The position numbers and the translations under genes were made by a program. Positions 44,484-57,600 of a stretch of DNA of 60,286 bases are shown here, one piece after another. The first letter of the stretch is position 1. Each line of letters begins with the position of its first letter. The notes beneath the pieces are model-generated. The model had not been told where the DNA came from. It searched no databases and saw only the letters and a program-made list of their open reading frames with translations. Origin of the DNA: Jimgerdemannia flammicorona. Taxonomy: Eukaryota; Mucoromycota; Endogonomycetes; Endogonales; Endogonaceae. The stretch lies in NCBI GenBank assembly GCA_003990745.1, contig RBNI01000017.1, forward strand, positions 1 through 60,286, written 5' to 3'.

Positions 44484-46086
44484 TGTAACAGTGATCTTAG
44501 AATGGTAATATTATCACAGCAGACAGTCTTTTCTTACAAGCTACCAGATCAGAGCTTGAAAAGATCATATGGTATGACTCACCTAGGCTATAAGATGAGC
44601 AATGATAACAAACTATGAGTTCTAATAACTACAAGATAGGTATCTCAAGAAATATAAGAAGGACCAAGAAACTACTTCAGAGCAACTCAAACAAGACTCA
44701 CAAAATCCTGAAATAGTTCAAAAGACTCACTATAAACAAATATCAGTTACTTTCCAAACCTTAAGGTCCAGGAACCACATAGAATTCTCAGTCCAAGAAT
44801 GATATTCCAAGACATCAGGAGAGCTATAAGGACCTGTACCAGAAGGATTCCTAGTCTTAACTTAGATACTGGTGTCTCTTACTACTTTATCCTCTACCAC
44901 TATGAAATGGAGACAAGGATCACAACTACTATTAAATATCTCTGGATGAGGCAGGAATATGAAATAGAAAACCTTCTCTATCAGGAATTCCCTCAAGCCA
45001 GTTCCTATAAGATATAAGATGTCATCTCTATAGATATATATAAATTAAGAGTAGCTAAAAAGATCAATTAGATCTTCAGTCATACACCTTGATCAATCTC
45101 TAACATAGAATATACCAGAGTCTCAGACTTTAAGAAATTGTTAGTCTGTCATACCAATGCACTAGAGGCCATAGTGGCCACAAAAGCCCTATCCACTATT
45201 ACTCTTAAAAGTAATGAGGTGGAAGTGTTCTGGAATTCCATTCTTGAGGACTATCTAGATCAATTCCTATAAGGATTAATCTCAGTATTCCAAGGCTCCA
45301 GTATCCAGGTTAGACCCTTTCAAGATCTCACCTTTTCTACTTTATAGAGAAAAATATTATAGATTGAAAAGCCCCTGATCTTCTTGCTCTCACTACTACT
45401 AAATATAATAATATTATTAGTAATAACATTATCTCATTAATAAATATATGAAACATATGAAATAAACAAAATGAACAAGACACTTATAGAAATATTTGCT
45501 GACTTTATTTCCTTTGAAGACTTCCTGTTCCTAATCTCTAGTCTTGATGATAGTGATGAAGATGAAGTCTTCAGAATTCTGAACATTCTGCTCAAAGTTC
45601 TTTATGCAACTATTCTTATATAACTATCAGAAATTATTTCAGCTTTCTGATCTTATATAACTAATTGAACTGAAACTTGAATTTGTACTTACAATCTGAA
45701 GTTTTCTGTATTTAAATGTCTTATTTAGTTATTGAGATTTATATTTAGTTTTATAACTTAGCAACTATTGAATTATATTTTATATAAATACCCCTCTCAT
45801 TTTCTTTGAAATAAAGTCAGTATTCAAACACTCAGTATTAAAAAACACTCCAGCATTCAAGTATCTACCTACTCAAGAAGTACAGAAGGTCCAGTTCTCT
45901 ACTTAATTCTAAGCAAGCAAATCTAAGAGAGAACAGAATAGTTTAAAGATAAGAAGTTTGAAGACTATAAGACCTTAGGAAGGTACTCTAATAGAACTTA
46001 CTTATAAGAAACTTATAGTTGGTCTAAGAGATATACCTTGAAGAGAATCTGATATACTTGGAGAACTTAGTACTCACTATATAACA
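44484..46086 (+). repeat. 3' LTR of gypsy copy 2
   Basis: Begins TGTAACAGTGATC directly after the purine tract AGGAGGAAGA and ends ATATAACA. It contains the U3 reading frame in damaged form from about 44780. Confidence 0.9.
44780..45420 (+). pseudogene. U3 reading frame relic in the 3' LTR of gypsy copy 2
   Basis: An open stretch of 72 codons (44799-45017) reads FQDIRRAIRT ... SLNLDTG ... FILYHYEMETRIT ... QEYEIENLLYQEFPQAS, an almost residue-by-residue match to the frame in the LTR at 1807-3407. After it the homology continues with stops and shifts to about 45420. Confidence 0.6.
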
Positions 46087-47614
46087 TTATATAAAAACCA
46101 TATTTTCAAAATAATAACTCTATTGCTCCTATTTGACAACTCTTATGAAATTTATTAAAATGTATTTTCAAATTTATTATTGAGCTACTAATAGTATATA
46201 ATATCTTATAATAATTATATTTAATTCTGATATTGCTATTTTTCTTATATTTCTTTATAAACTCCTTCTAAATACCAAATAACTATATTAATTTTTTTTT
46301 CTTTCTTAGATGAGATTATACTTATTGAAGCCAGACTTGTTGAAGTTAGACTTATTGAAACTATATCTGATACTGAGACTATTGTTATAGTATCCTCTAA
46401 AGAGAGTATAAAAGATATATCTGATATAATTACTTTGAGAGAGAATATGTATATATATATACATATATTGTGAGTTATATATATTAGATATATTTAGAAT
46501 TATCATATTTAGTTTCAAATTCAAATTTTGAATTTAATTTTAAATTCAAACTAAGAATCAAATTAGAATCTAATTTAAATCAATTTCATTTAAATTGGTC
46601 CTTATGTATTTTGATTTAACTTAAATTGAATTAAACTCTAATTTGAATTTATTCAAATTGAATTAGTTCTTAAATCAATTTAAATTATTTGAATTAGATT
46701 ATATAGAATCTAAATTTGATTCAATTTGATTTATTTCAAGTACTAACTATAGTCACTACTTTTAGTCTACTAGATAGTTATAGCTTTCTGAAGAATTCAT
46801 ATTGTGAGTCTTTACTATACTAACTACTTACTCAATAGCTCCTTTCTATATTATTATCTAAGATATCAATTTCTTCTTAAAGTATATATAGATCAATCAA
46901 TACCTCTTGGCTACTATAGTCAATAACTTTTTCTTTTATACTTTACTCAGTTATTTTCTAAAATATAATATCATCTTAAGTAGTACTCTTTCTAAGACTT
47001 ACTTTATAAAATCTCTTAACAAAACTAGTATGAGAGTCTTTATATAAAAGCCCTAAAGAACTTTCAAATATATTATCTTTTCTTTAGTACTTCTCACTTA
47101 TTTTGGTATATCCGACTTATTCAACTCTATTATTTATCTATACTGCTGATTTTATTTCCCAATTATTATTAGTGTTTTGATCTATCTTACTAGACTACTA
47201 TATTTTTTTTTATACTAAATATAATATAAAAATTATCAATAATAGAATATTACCTGAATAGTACTATATATAGGTATATTATAATTTTTATTTATATATT
47301 TTCATAGCTAATATCAGTGATCTTATCTCTTTTACCTAATAATTACTTTTTGAAGTCCAGTACAATATTCTAGAGATCCTCTCAGTAGTTATCAGTGAGT
47401 TATGATTCTATCAATTTTAAATTCTCCTTCAGTATCACTTATTATTAAATATATAATTCTTATAGTAGTATTCTAATCTATGATCTCTTTTTTAAGAAAT
47501 TCAGATATAACAAAAAAGATTATACATATTTTTACATTTGTTATCAATATTACAAAAAATGCCCCTAGTATCAATACTCTTATAATCTGCTCTAATATCT
47601 CTTAAAATCAATCT

Positions 47615-47615
<1 letters not shown>
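46087..47615. other. AT-rich DNA, no gene recognised
   Basis: Contains a repeat zone at about 46500-46740 made of words such as AATTCAAATTGAATTAG and their near complements, which could fold back locally. The same words occur near 26580-26660. The rest shows no readable frame. Confidence 0.45.
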
Positions 47616-47660
<45 letters not shown>

Positions 47661-50600
47661 TTTATTTTTTTTATAGTCTTTTTTAACTAATCTATATAAA
47701 ATATATAGTTCTTATACTATACTGATAGCTCCAACACAACTCTACTATAGTCTATTCTATCTTTATATACTCTCTCTCTCCCATCTCTAATCTCTTATAA
47801 ACCATTAGACTGTTAACTATTATAACCCACTAACTACTCTTCTTATATATTTCTTCTATCAGATATTGATATTAATTCTCTTGAGAGCCCCATCCCTTCT
47901 ATCAGGCTGATAGAATATCTATTATCAACTACTTTTATTCTATTATCCTTTTCACTAAAACTCTTTATCTCTTATTCTTAAATATATATAGATAGTATTC
48001 AGTTATCTCTATTTATACTACTAAAGCCCACTCAATAGTGAGCCACTCATTACTGATATACTCTATCAACTGCTTCTTCAAGTCATCTAACCTTCTTCTC
48101 TCTTCTATTTTTTATCTCTACTCTCAGACAACTATCAACTATTACTCAGAAGTTCCTAAGTATTTTACACTCATCTAGTCAATATCCAGATATCTGTAAA
48201 AATTCTCCATTCTACTTTATATTATAATATTTCTTATACTTGAAGACCCTACTATCTATCAGATATCTCAATTGAAAGTTTAATAGGATATTTCTCTATA
48301 AGATATATTATGATATAACTTAAAACTTTGCAAAAAGTCACCATTATTTCTCAGAACTTCAAGACCTGAGCCTAGTTCTATGTCTTGTCTATACCTGCTA
48401 ACTATCAGCTAAGTAGTCATAGTTTCTATTCTATCTCTTATTGATACTCTATATTAATATTTACACTGAAGTCCTCTAGTAGAGAACTATCTAATAAAAG
48501 TCTATTCTATTTCTTTATTATAGATTTCCATTATATGTATCTCTCTCTTATTACTATACTAATATTGACTAATAAGTAAGTACTATCTACTACTCTTTAC
48601 CAGAATTTCTTATACTAAAGTACCAACTATCACTCAGTCTAACCATTGATAACAAATATCTAAAGAGTCTCTAGAAGAGAATCTTACCTTATAGACCCTC
48701 TATATCAATAGTATCAACTTACTATACTGTAGCTCAATAGTCCTTCTCAACCACCAAGCTCTAAGATAATACAAATACTTCAGAAAGTCTACCAGATTTA
48801 AACCTCCTCTGTCTACTGATATTATTAATATCTCTCAATCTATTAGACTATATCTCTTAGCTCAGATCTAGTTCTTAGCTATCTTTAACAATCTCTTCAC
48901 TTCTTAAGCTAAGTTTAAGTAATATTCCAGATATCTTAACTTTAACAATCAGTATATATTAAGAATTAATATATATCTAGTATGAGAGATATAGTATCTC
49001 CCTCAATCTCAAGAACCTTCCTCTATTCTATTATCTTCTTTTTCTATTAAGTCTAGGTTGAGACTAATCTATATATAGATAAGAAAATATTCTAATACTA
49101 TATCACTACTATCTCTATCTAATAAACTATTCTTCAGTACTATTATCTCATACTTATACTAGTTAAGCTTTATCCCTAAGTTATTCTCATATTAGTTCAT
49201 AGTAGCTCTTAACTCATCAACATTATTAATAGAATCCAGACTAACTACCATATTATCAGCAAAAGCCCCTACATTTAAGACAATTCTGAAAACTGAAAGA
49301 CTTGAAATATTATAGCAAATCTTATATATCAATAGCTCTAATAATAAAGTATATAAAATAGAAGACAATGAGTCTCTATGAGAAATCTTTTTCTTTAATG
49401 AGAATAAAATACTATATATCTATTATATAAAATTACTACCCAGCTTCTCTCTAAAAAACCAATTGTTAATATCAGAAATAGTATAGAATACTAATTCTCT
49501 CTAAAATCTTCTCTAACTAGATATATATTCTAAACTCAATCATAGGCCTTCATCTGATCTAGAAAGTCAACTATCTATTTAGCTCTTAAGTACTCACTCT
49601 TTCAATTATATTGTGAACTAAGATCATTCTATCTCTTAAACTCCTCTGCCCAGTACCTAATATCTGTTGTGCAATTCTCTATATATCACTATAATTATCT
49701 TTATATCCAACTTCCTATCTATATCCTGGATATGTATAATCAGTCTCCAATTCTTCTAATTCTCTCTTCTGCTCTAGTAATAGTATTAGAACAAGGTTCT
49801 AATTCCTAACCTATACTTTAAACATAAGGATAAAGTTGCAAAGTACTGCTATCTCCTTCAATATCTCTGGGAAATCCACTATTTTCTTCCAAAAGTCTCA
49901 AGATAGACCATCCTTATCAGGAGCTATACTCTACTTTATAGCTGACTAGATACTCAGAATTCCATTCTTCTGGAATAATAGAACTAGTTCCTCAAGTCTA
50001 TTAACATATATAGAGTATTAATTCTCTAAAGAACACTCAATAGTCTCCTCATTCTTATCTTCTTCTTTCTTACTCTATAGAACTATTTATCAATTCTTTA
50101 AAGAACTTAAGATCTGTTATATTCTAGTTACTATAGTACTCTTCTTATTGAGTAATCTATCTTACTACTATCTTATTCTCCTTACTATAAGAAGTCTAGT
50201 CAGATACTTAGTAAATCTCTCACTCTCTTTAAGTCTCTATCACTATAGCTGAGCTGTCATATCCTATTTATGAGTATTCTCTTCAACTCCATCATCTTTT
50301 TTGAGCCTATCTGAGTCTATAGTCTTCTATTTTCTCCTGTTCTAATATATCTCCAACTACTCCAACTATAATCTTATCATTCTGCTAGAGGCCCATCAAA
50401 CTTGCTATCTATACTAAGCTTCTTTAAATCTGTCAGCCTCAGCCTAGTTTACTCTGATAGTCTCTTTCAGCTTTACTATATATATTCTCAATAGAGATCT
50501 CTCAAAGACTTAGTAAATATCTTCATCTCAATATCTGCTACTTAAGTATCCTATAACTTCTTTATTTTTAATAAGAAGAAATTGAGATATCAATATTCAG

Positions 50601-50790
50601 ATCAATCTTTATTCCCTACAAATAAGTTATATTCCAATTATCCTCAATAATTAGCTCATAGATACCATTTTACTTTTAGAGCAATCTAGATATCTATTTC
50701 TTTATAGTTTATAGCTTATATTCAATCGATCCTCATCTCAAAACCATTTACTAAATATGTATAAATTCTTTAGAAACCCCACACTATTCT
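47616..50790 (-). mobile_element. decayed non-LTR element with poly-A tail, minus strand
   Basis: A run of 43 T (47616-47658), the complement of a poly-A tail, opens a minus-strand element. Its 3' end (TAGATTAGTTAAAAAAGACTAT) matches the 3' ends near 15390-15420 and 51220-51250. The interior parallels the element at 52005-54664 in layout, including a segment near 49260-49150 corresponding to the RT palm. Stops are dense and CpG is absent. The 5' end is approximate. Confidence 0.65.
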
Positions 50791-50814
50791 GCTATTATTA
50801 ATGAAAGAATATAG

Positions 50815-51045
50815 ATTATTTTTTATCTTTTATTTTTTTTACAGTCATATAGACTTCTACTTTATTAATATTCCTTCTATATCTGGTTTAATTTACAATA
50901 TCTTCTGTCTTCTATTTAATACTCTGGATGAGTCTACTCATAATATCTTTTTAATTAAAAGTAACTATTCTCTTAATTGCCAAAATACTCTCCCTACTCT
51001 TCTTACAAATTCACTTCATAAGTCCATATGGGGGTTATTATAATT
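50815..51045 (-). mobile_element. 5'-truncated non-LTR fragment, minus strand
   Basis: Starts with an interrupted T run (50817-50840), then CAGTCATATAGACTTCTACTTTATTAAT, which aligns with the 3' end of the element at 52005-54664 (ATAGTCACTTGGACTCC ... TTTATTAA). Only about 230 bp of the 3' part remain. It abuts a plus-strand fragment of a related element. Confidence 0.5.
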
Positions 51046-51270
51046 ATTTAGTAGAAAAGATATATGAGAAGAGTAGTTGACAATTTGAGGTAGTTAATAT
51101 TTAGGTAGATTTTAAAAGAGAGACAATATGGAAAAGAGAGTATATTAATATAAAGTAGAGTAGAGATAAGCTAAGATTACTGGTATAGTATGAGAACCAT
51201 GTATTTATTGTAGATTAGTTAATAAAGGAGCCTAGATCTCATGAAAAATAAAAAAAAAATAAAAAATTAT
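51046..51270 (+). mobile_element. 5'-truncated non-LTR fragment, plus strand
   Basis: About 225 bp matching the 3' end of the element at 11540-15428 (GTAGATTAGTTAATAAAG followed by an A-rich tail, here 51243-51266). With the preceding fragment it makes a head-to-head pair whose truncated 5' ends meet near 51045. Confidence 0.55.
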
Positions 51271-51279
51271 AACTATAGT

Positions 51280-52002
51280 CTAATTTTAATACTCAAAAAT
51301 CTTTATTAAAAAGATTACAAAAGAAAAGAATTCAAATATTATCTTTTATCTAAAATTTTACAATAAGTTCAACTTTAAAGAGATCTATTGGAGAAGAGCT
51401 AAATAGAATAATAGAAAATATTATAATTATATATTTAAAGATCTTCAAAATATATTATCTATAATATTAAGTTCAATTAAATTAATACTTATTTAGAAAT
51501 TTGCAAGAAAGGCTTTTAGATATATAGATAACTACTAATTAGAATCTGCTGATCTAAAAATAGAAAAATATAAAGAAGTATGAGTTATATAGATAGATAT
51601 CTTTAAATTAGGTAGATTAAAATAATATACTATGTGAAAAGATATAATAACCATCTTTTAACCTATAGTAATAACTCTTACTTCTACCCCTCTCTTATCC
51701 TTTGGATAATTAGAGAAGTAAGACTATTACTTAGGGACTTAGTATACAATGTATACCAAGAAGCCTTCAGTTTGAGGAAGTGTTTCCTTGTAAGTAGTTA
51801 TAGTAGCAGTGCCTTCTATTTCAAAGGTCTTTCTCTGGTTTGCCCTATCTTTTAAGAGTCTTATTCTTTACTGTGCACAGACTAAATTTGCCTTAAAATT
51901 CAGGTTCAATAGGTTTACTTAAGTCTTTAGAGATTTATATACAGTCTCAGTTCTGGCAGAAGTTAGCTAGACTTCTCAGAAATACTAGAGTCACTTAGAT
52001 AT

Positions 52003-52004
<2 letters not shown>
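51280..52004. other. AT-rich DNA, no gene recognised
   Basis: No motif, tail or terminal repeat is visible apart from short frames. It forms the target flank of the poly-T run that starts at 52005. Confidence 0.4.
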
Positions 52005-52052
<48 letters not shown>

Positions 52053-54664
52053 GTCACTTGGACTCCATTCCTTTATTAACACCCATCTATCCCATATAAA
52101 TACAGTGATCCCACCCCCTATCTGATCCCCCTAGGGGGGCTCCCCCTCCCTACCCCTTTCCGATGAAATTCCACTTTGTCCAACACAATCTCCACCCTCC
52201 TGCCACTTTGCTCACATATCCTAGTTACCAAACTGTGCCATCTCTCTCCCAGAGGACCCCAACCAGCCCACCATCCAGTCAACAGATCCCCCAACAGCTC
52301 CTCCCACCGTGCCACCTTCTTCTGCAGTCCTATCTGCCTCCTTTCCTCAAATACAAAGAGCCAATGATCCACCAGTCCTACCCATACTGCCAACACCCAA
52401 CCAACAGTGAGCCAACTATCACTCACCCCCCCTACTAGCGGAGATTTCAAATCCTCCCAGCGGCCCCCCATACCAACCAGCCTCTGCTCCACATTGAGTC
52501 TATTCTTGATTACTACCCAAAAGTCCCCCAATACCTCACACTCTCCTAGCCAATGTTCTGGTGTCTGCACCAGACCCCAAGCCTGCCCTACATTGTAACA
52601 CTCCTTACACTCAAAGCGACCACCATCTACCAGATGCCCAGTTCAGAAATTCAACATGACATTCCTCTGCAGTATCTGCCACTATACTACCCAGTATTTA
52701 GGAGGAAGCCACTATTGCACCTCGGCACTCCAAGACCAGATACCTGCCCAGTCCCACTCCTCGCTGATCCCCGCTGCCTGCCAGCCACTCAGCCAAAGAT
52801 CTAGACCAAGATACTGCTGGTACTCTACTCTATCTCCAATATCAAATATTTCAAGTGGGGCACTCCTCAGGAGCAGCCTATCCCAACTCCACATACCGGG
52901 CCCCCACATCACCTCCCCCTCATTGCCCTGCCAACGCAGGTCAATTCTGTGCGCTCTCTCTACCACTCCCCACCAAAAGCCCTTAAATCACAGCCACCGA
53001 GCACCATTCAGCCCCACGATCTCCAGAGGACTCTCGAGGGGAGGATCTCATCTCCCACACCTTCTGCAGCAGAGGCACCCAACCCTCGCCCTGCAGTTCA
53101 GCAGCTCTCTTCAGCCACCAGGCTCGCAAACAGTACAACCGCTTGGAGAAATCCACAAGGCCTAGACCCCTCCTGACCACCAGTATAACCAAAGTATCCC
53201 AACTGACCTGGGCCCTCCTTACTGCCCAAATCCAAACTCTAGCCACCTTCGTCAGCCTCTTCACCACCCATGCTGAGAAGTCCAGGTAATAGGCCATGTA
53301 CCACAGCTTGGGGAATCAATATACATTCAGTATTATCACCTGTCCTGCCAGACAGATATGGTGGCCTCCCCAACCTCAAAGGGCCTCCCCACACATGATC
53401 ACTCTACTCTCCCACCACACTTGTGGCAGGACTGAGTCATACATAGAGAGGAAGATACTCAGATACCATACCACCTCATCAGTAGAGACAATTGTTCCAA
53501 TGATGTTCCCACCCACTAACCCATTCTCTAGCACCATCATCTCACACTTATTCCAGTTGAGCTTTGCTCCAGAGTGAGCCTCATACCAATCTACTGTCTC
53601 CTTCAGTGCCTTGACATCTGCCACAGACTCAAGTCCAACTACTATGTCATCAGCAAAGGCCCCCACCTTCACCCTATATCATATATGGAGAGCTCCATCA
53701 CCTTTCAGCAAATCCGATCCATCAACAGCTCCAGCGAAAGAGCATAGAGAATAGGGGACAAAGGATCTCCCTGAGGAACTCCTCTTCCAAAGGAAAACAC
53801 CAGACCATAGTGTCTATTGCACATTAACGATGCCTGACTACTCTCCAGCAGACTCAACAATGAGGCCTGAAATCTCGGAGGAATACCAATTCGATCTAAT
53901 ACCTTGCCCAGCCAAACCCATCATACCCAGTCATATGCCTTCTCCTGGTCCAAGAAAACCAATCTTCCATTGAGACCACAGGCCTGAGCCCCTTCAATGA
54001 TACCATGAACCTAAGCAGTCTTATCTCTTATAAGCCTGCCCCTAATAAAGCCCCGCTACTTCTCCCCCAGCACCTCTTGAGTAACTTTCTGCAGCCTAGC
54101 GACAATCATCTTATTCACCAATTTCCTGTCCATATCCAGGAGCATAATCAGCCTCCAATTCTTCTAGTCCTCACTTCTCTCTTTATCTTTATACAATAAG
54201 GCCACCAGCTCAAGGTCCTGCTCTCCAACCCACTCACCTCTCTGAATAATATGGTTACAGAGGGCAGCCATCTCACCCAAAACTCCAGGGACCTTCACCA
54301 TCTTTTTCCAGAAGTCCCACAGCAATCCATTCTCCTCTGGTGATGTTCCAAGTTTAGCCACTGCAAGGACACTCGGAATCTCCTCTCCTTGTACCAGTAA
54401 GATCAAGTCACCCAAATCAGCTACTTGTGGTGGCCCCCACTCCTCAAGTATATTGGCAATCGCCTCCTAATCTGTACCCCCTTCTTCCTCACTCCACAAA
54501 TCCTGCCATCACTCTTTCAAAACTCCTAAGATTCATTATGTGCCATGCACCATGTCCCCATCGGCATCTAGGGCCCCATCCCACTGATGTCGCACTCTCC
54601 TAGCATTGAGGAGTCTCAATAAATACCTAGTAGGCTGCTCACCCTCCTCAAGCCCCTGCCACCG
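52005..54664 (-). mobile_element. non-LTR element, 5'-truncated, less mutated, minus strand
   Basis: A run of 45 T (52005-52049) is the complement of the poly-A tail. The minus strand has RT blocks in order: an N-terminal block with SPEENGLLWDFWKKMV (near 54330), the catalytic block GAFADDIVVGLESVADVKAL (near 53660-53600) followed by AHSGAKLNWNKCEMM, and a C-terminal helical region. Stops split it into several open pieces (54164-54415, 53376-53672, 52983-53297, 52118-52570). It belongs to the same family as 11540-15428 and 47616-50790 but keeps far more C and G, so it escaped most mutation. Its 5' end is cut at 54664, exactly where telomere repeat begins. Confidence 0.8.
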
Positions 54665-54674
54665 TAGGGTTAGG
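54665..54674 (+). repeat. interstitial telomere repeat
   Basis: TAGGGTTAGG, about 1.7 units in the same orientation as the terminal tract, placed exactly between a truncated element on the left and the 3' end of the next element on the right. Confidence 0.8.
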
Positions 54675-57600
54675 CTTCAAGATAGGATTTATTCATTGTA
54701 GAGAAGATGAGGTACATCAGAGCAATAAAAACAAAAACTCCTAAGATAAGAAAAGCAAAACAAGGCCAGCGAAGTAAACAACTAGCTAAGAAGTACAAAA
54801 CAAAGGCCAGAGAGGTGACCACCCTATGGATGGGCTGGATAAACCATTTTGTCATGGCCGTAAGGATAATAAATGTAAGAAGCAAGAAAAGAAGGACTAA
54901 GGTATAATATACGTTCGCCCGGCACCAACTACAGGAACCGTACCGACAACCAACACCAAATGACTGACATGAGATGAATAACTCAATGCACTCTCAACAA
55001 CAGGAAACCAACCAGGCCAATAATGGGAAAGAAAGGAGTAAAGAAAATATGCGATCACTTGATCACCCAAGCATCTTCGTAATCTCAGTCAGGCAGAACC
55101 TGACCATGAGATGGCCACCAGAATTACACATGGCATCTATAGCATGGTAGGCAGTCTCATGAAGAGTGTGAAGAGAGTAGGCGTGAAGTTCCTCCTGCTA
55201 TTCATCACTGGTAAACCAATCAAGTTGTTCATCTCGATTAGAAGAACCTCAGAATGTGGAATAAGAACCGTCGAGAAGACCGCACCTGAAGAGATGGCCA
55301 CAATAAAACTGGTCTCCATAGGGGCAGGGGTGGGGTTGGCCAAAGTAGCCATAATGCCAGGCAAGTACAGAATGCACAAGCTGGGGGGGAAAGGAGAGGA
55401 TACGATTGGCGCCCCGCAACCGCAAGCAGCCTTTGGGGGTAATATACCAAACGAGAGCCTGAGAGGAGGAGGCCCATTCCCGAAGCAACTGATCTCGGAG
55501 GAAAGTCTGAAGGAAGGAGCAGAGTGAGCGAGTCTTGCGGACCTGGGGACGGAGGTCCCAGTACCAGTTGAGGAAGTCAAGCTAAGAGATCTAACGCCGG
55601 AACTTGTCAATGATAGAACCCAGGGGACGCGTGATAAAGCGCTCGCTGAGGGAGCCGATGGGGTTGTTGTCAGACTTGCTACACCAATCCCGATGGGCTT
55701 GGAATATGCAACAGAGGTCGGACATACGATGAAGGAAGGAAGGGAGGCCCAGAATCGAACTGCCAATCAAGGGATGGCCAGAAAACCTGACTGCCCAAGC
55801 GACAGAGTCATCAAAGACTTGCTCAGAATGCTTCAACACCTGAAGCCCCGTAGTAGTAGTCAGACAGGAAGCTCAAAGGAGGGGAAGGCCATACTCCAGG
55901 TGCGGCCTAATGAACATTCATACGATGGCCAGCTTGACCATTGGCAACCAGAGGGGACTACAGGTATGGCAGAACCCAAGAGTTCATTCCGCCCGCACCG
56001 CATTCTGCAACATAAGTTCAACAAAGTCAAACCCCTTGTTAGTATATGGCATGCCCAGGTACATGTAGGAGGGGGGGTGTGGGCAGGACTCACCTCCAAT
56101 CTGTACAGTACAGTCAGCAGGGCCAACATAACCGTACTTCTTGGGGTTAAGCTCTATACCATTTACCAGAAGCCAATCCTTGCAGAAATCAATCATCCTT
56201 TGCCCTTCCGCAGTAGTGTGGGGGGGTAAGGGCGATATCATCTGCAAAGAAAAACCCGAGGGGAAAGTCGTACTCCTTAAATTGCTTATCGAAGGAGGTG
56301 GCGAGGAGATCGATAAAGACATCAAAGAGCCAGGGGGAGTGGAGAGAGCCCTGAAAGAGGCTGCGCTCAGTGGGGACTGAAGGGGTGATGAGGCCATTAA
56401 CAATCACCTGATAGGAGCAGTGATTGAACAAGCTTTGGATAATGCTAAAGAGGGCTGCATCAGCACCTCGCGCCTCAAGGCGAGAAAGAATGAGCTTGAG
56501 AGAGACTCGATCATATGCCTGCCGGAGGTCGAGAAAGACATGGCAGCCCCACCCCTTGGCCCACATCTCATGTGAAAGCAAGATATGGGAGAGGGATGAG
56601 AAGCGGGTCCAGAAGCCATCTTGGCAGTACAACATTTCAGTCAGGTCACTTCGGCTTTTGACATATCCTTCCAGGCACTACTTAAAGAGTCTACGAAACA
56701 TTTCAGTCAGAGCAATAGGGCAAAACCCATCAATCATCCGCGAATCCTCCTTCTTAGGGATCGGGGTGAAGATGGCAGAATTCCAGTGATAGGGAGTGAG
56801 CCCCCAGACCATGTACATCTGAAAGAAGAAGAACAAGACTTTGGAGGGGCTACAGGAGGCATCCTTCTCGCTCACTATCACCCAAAGGATCGGGACGTGC
56901 AAGAAGTCAGCTCCACAGGCCTTCGAGAGGGAGTAGCTGTGGATAGCCCTCCAAACTACTGGCTGGTCAAACCAACCCTACAGTCCAAGAGCACCCATGC
57001 TGAGGGAGAAGACGTCCTCAGAGTTATCGAGATGGAGTGAGGCATTTGGCTGCCCAAAGATAGTGGTAAAGTAAGCAACCATATCGTCGAACACCAGAAC
57101 AGAGGGGGAGTGAGATTGGAGAGGAGCGAGAGGGGTGGAGTGATATGCCCACTTGAACCCATGAATGGTATCGGAGACCGAAGATGCACTGTGAAGGAGG
57201 TCCCGCCAAGGGAGCAGCACTGCCTTAATTTCTCTTACATTATACGAGCCAAGGATGTCCTCATAAACTGACTGCAGACCAGAGGTCAAAAGAGTGTCCA
57301 GAGAATCTATAAACTGCTGGCAATCTTCCACAGAGCAAAAGTCAGCCACATGGTCTCAGACAGAGTAGATGGACCTGACAATGGTATCGCAAATGATATC
57401 TGCTGATTTCCGAAGATGAGCTTGAATGACCGGATTGGTCAGGTATTTCGCAGAGTAATGGCAGACACCAGCCAAGATGGTAACTGGCAAGGGGGAGAAG
57501 GGGAAGGAGACAGTGAGGAGGGAGGGGTAGTTGGTAGTGACAGGAGGGGTGGAGTAAGTGAGGGACACATGGAGGGACGCAGTAGCAAATGCGTGATCAA

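Larger units (their letters stand above)
37159..46086 (+). mobile_element. Ty3/gypsy retrotransposon, copy 2 of the long-LTR family, heavily mutated
   Basis: This 8,928-bp copy lies in the opposite orientation to the one at 1807-9835. LTRs are 37159-38788 (1,630 bp) and 44484-46086 (1,603 bp), with TTAT on both sides (37155-37158, 46087-46090). It retains the roughly 860 bp of RT missing from the first copy, so it shows the full domain order. Almost every protein block is recognisable but carries TAA, TAG or TGA in place of CAA, CAG, CGA or TGG. It is the more decayed copy and presumably the older. Confidence 0.92.
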
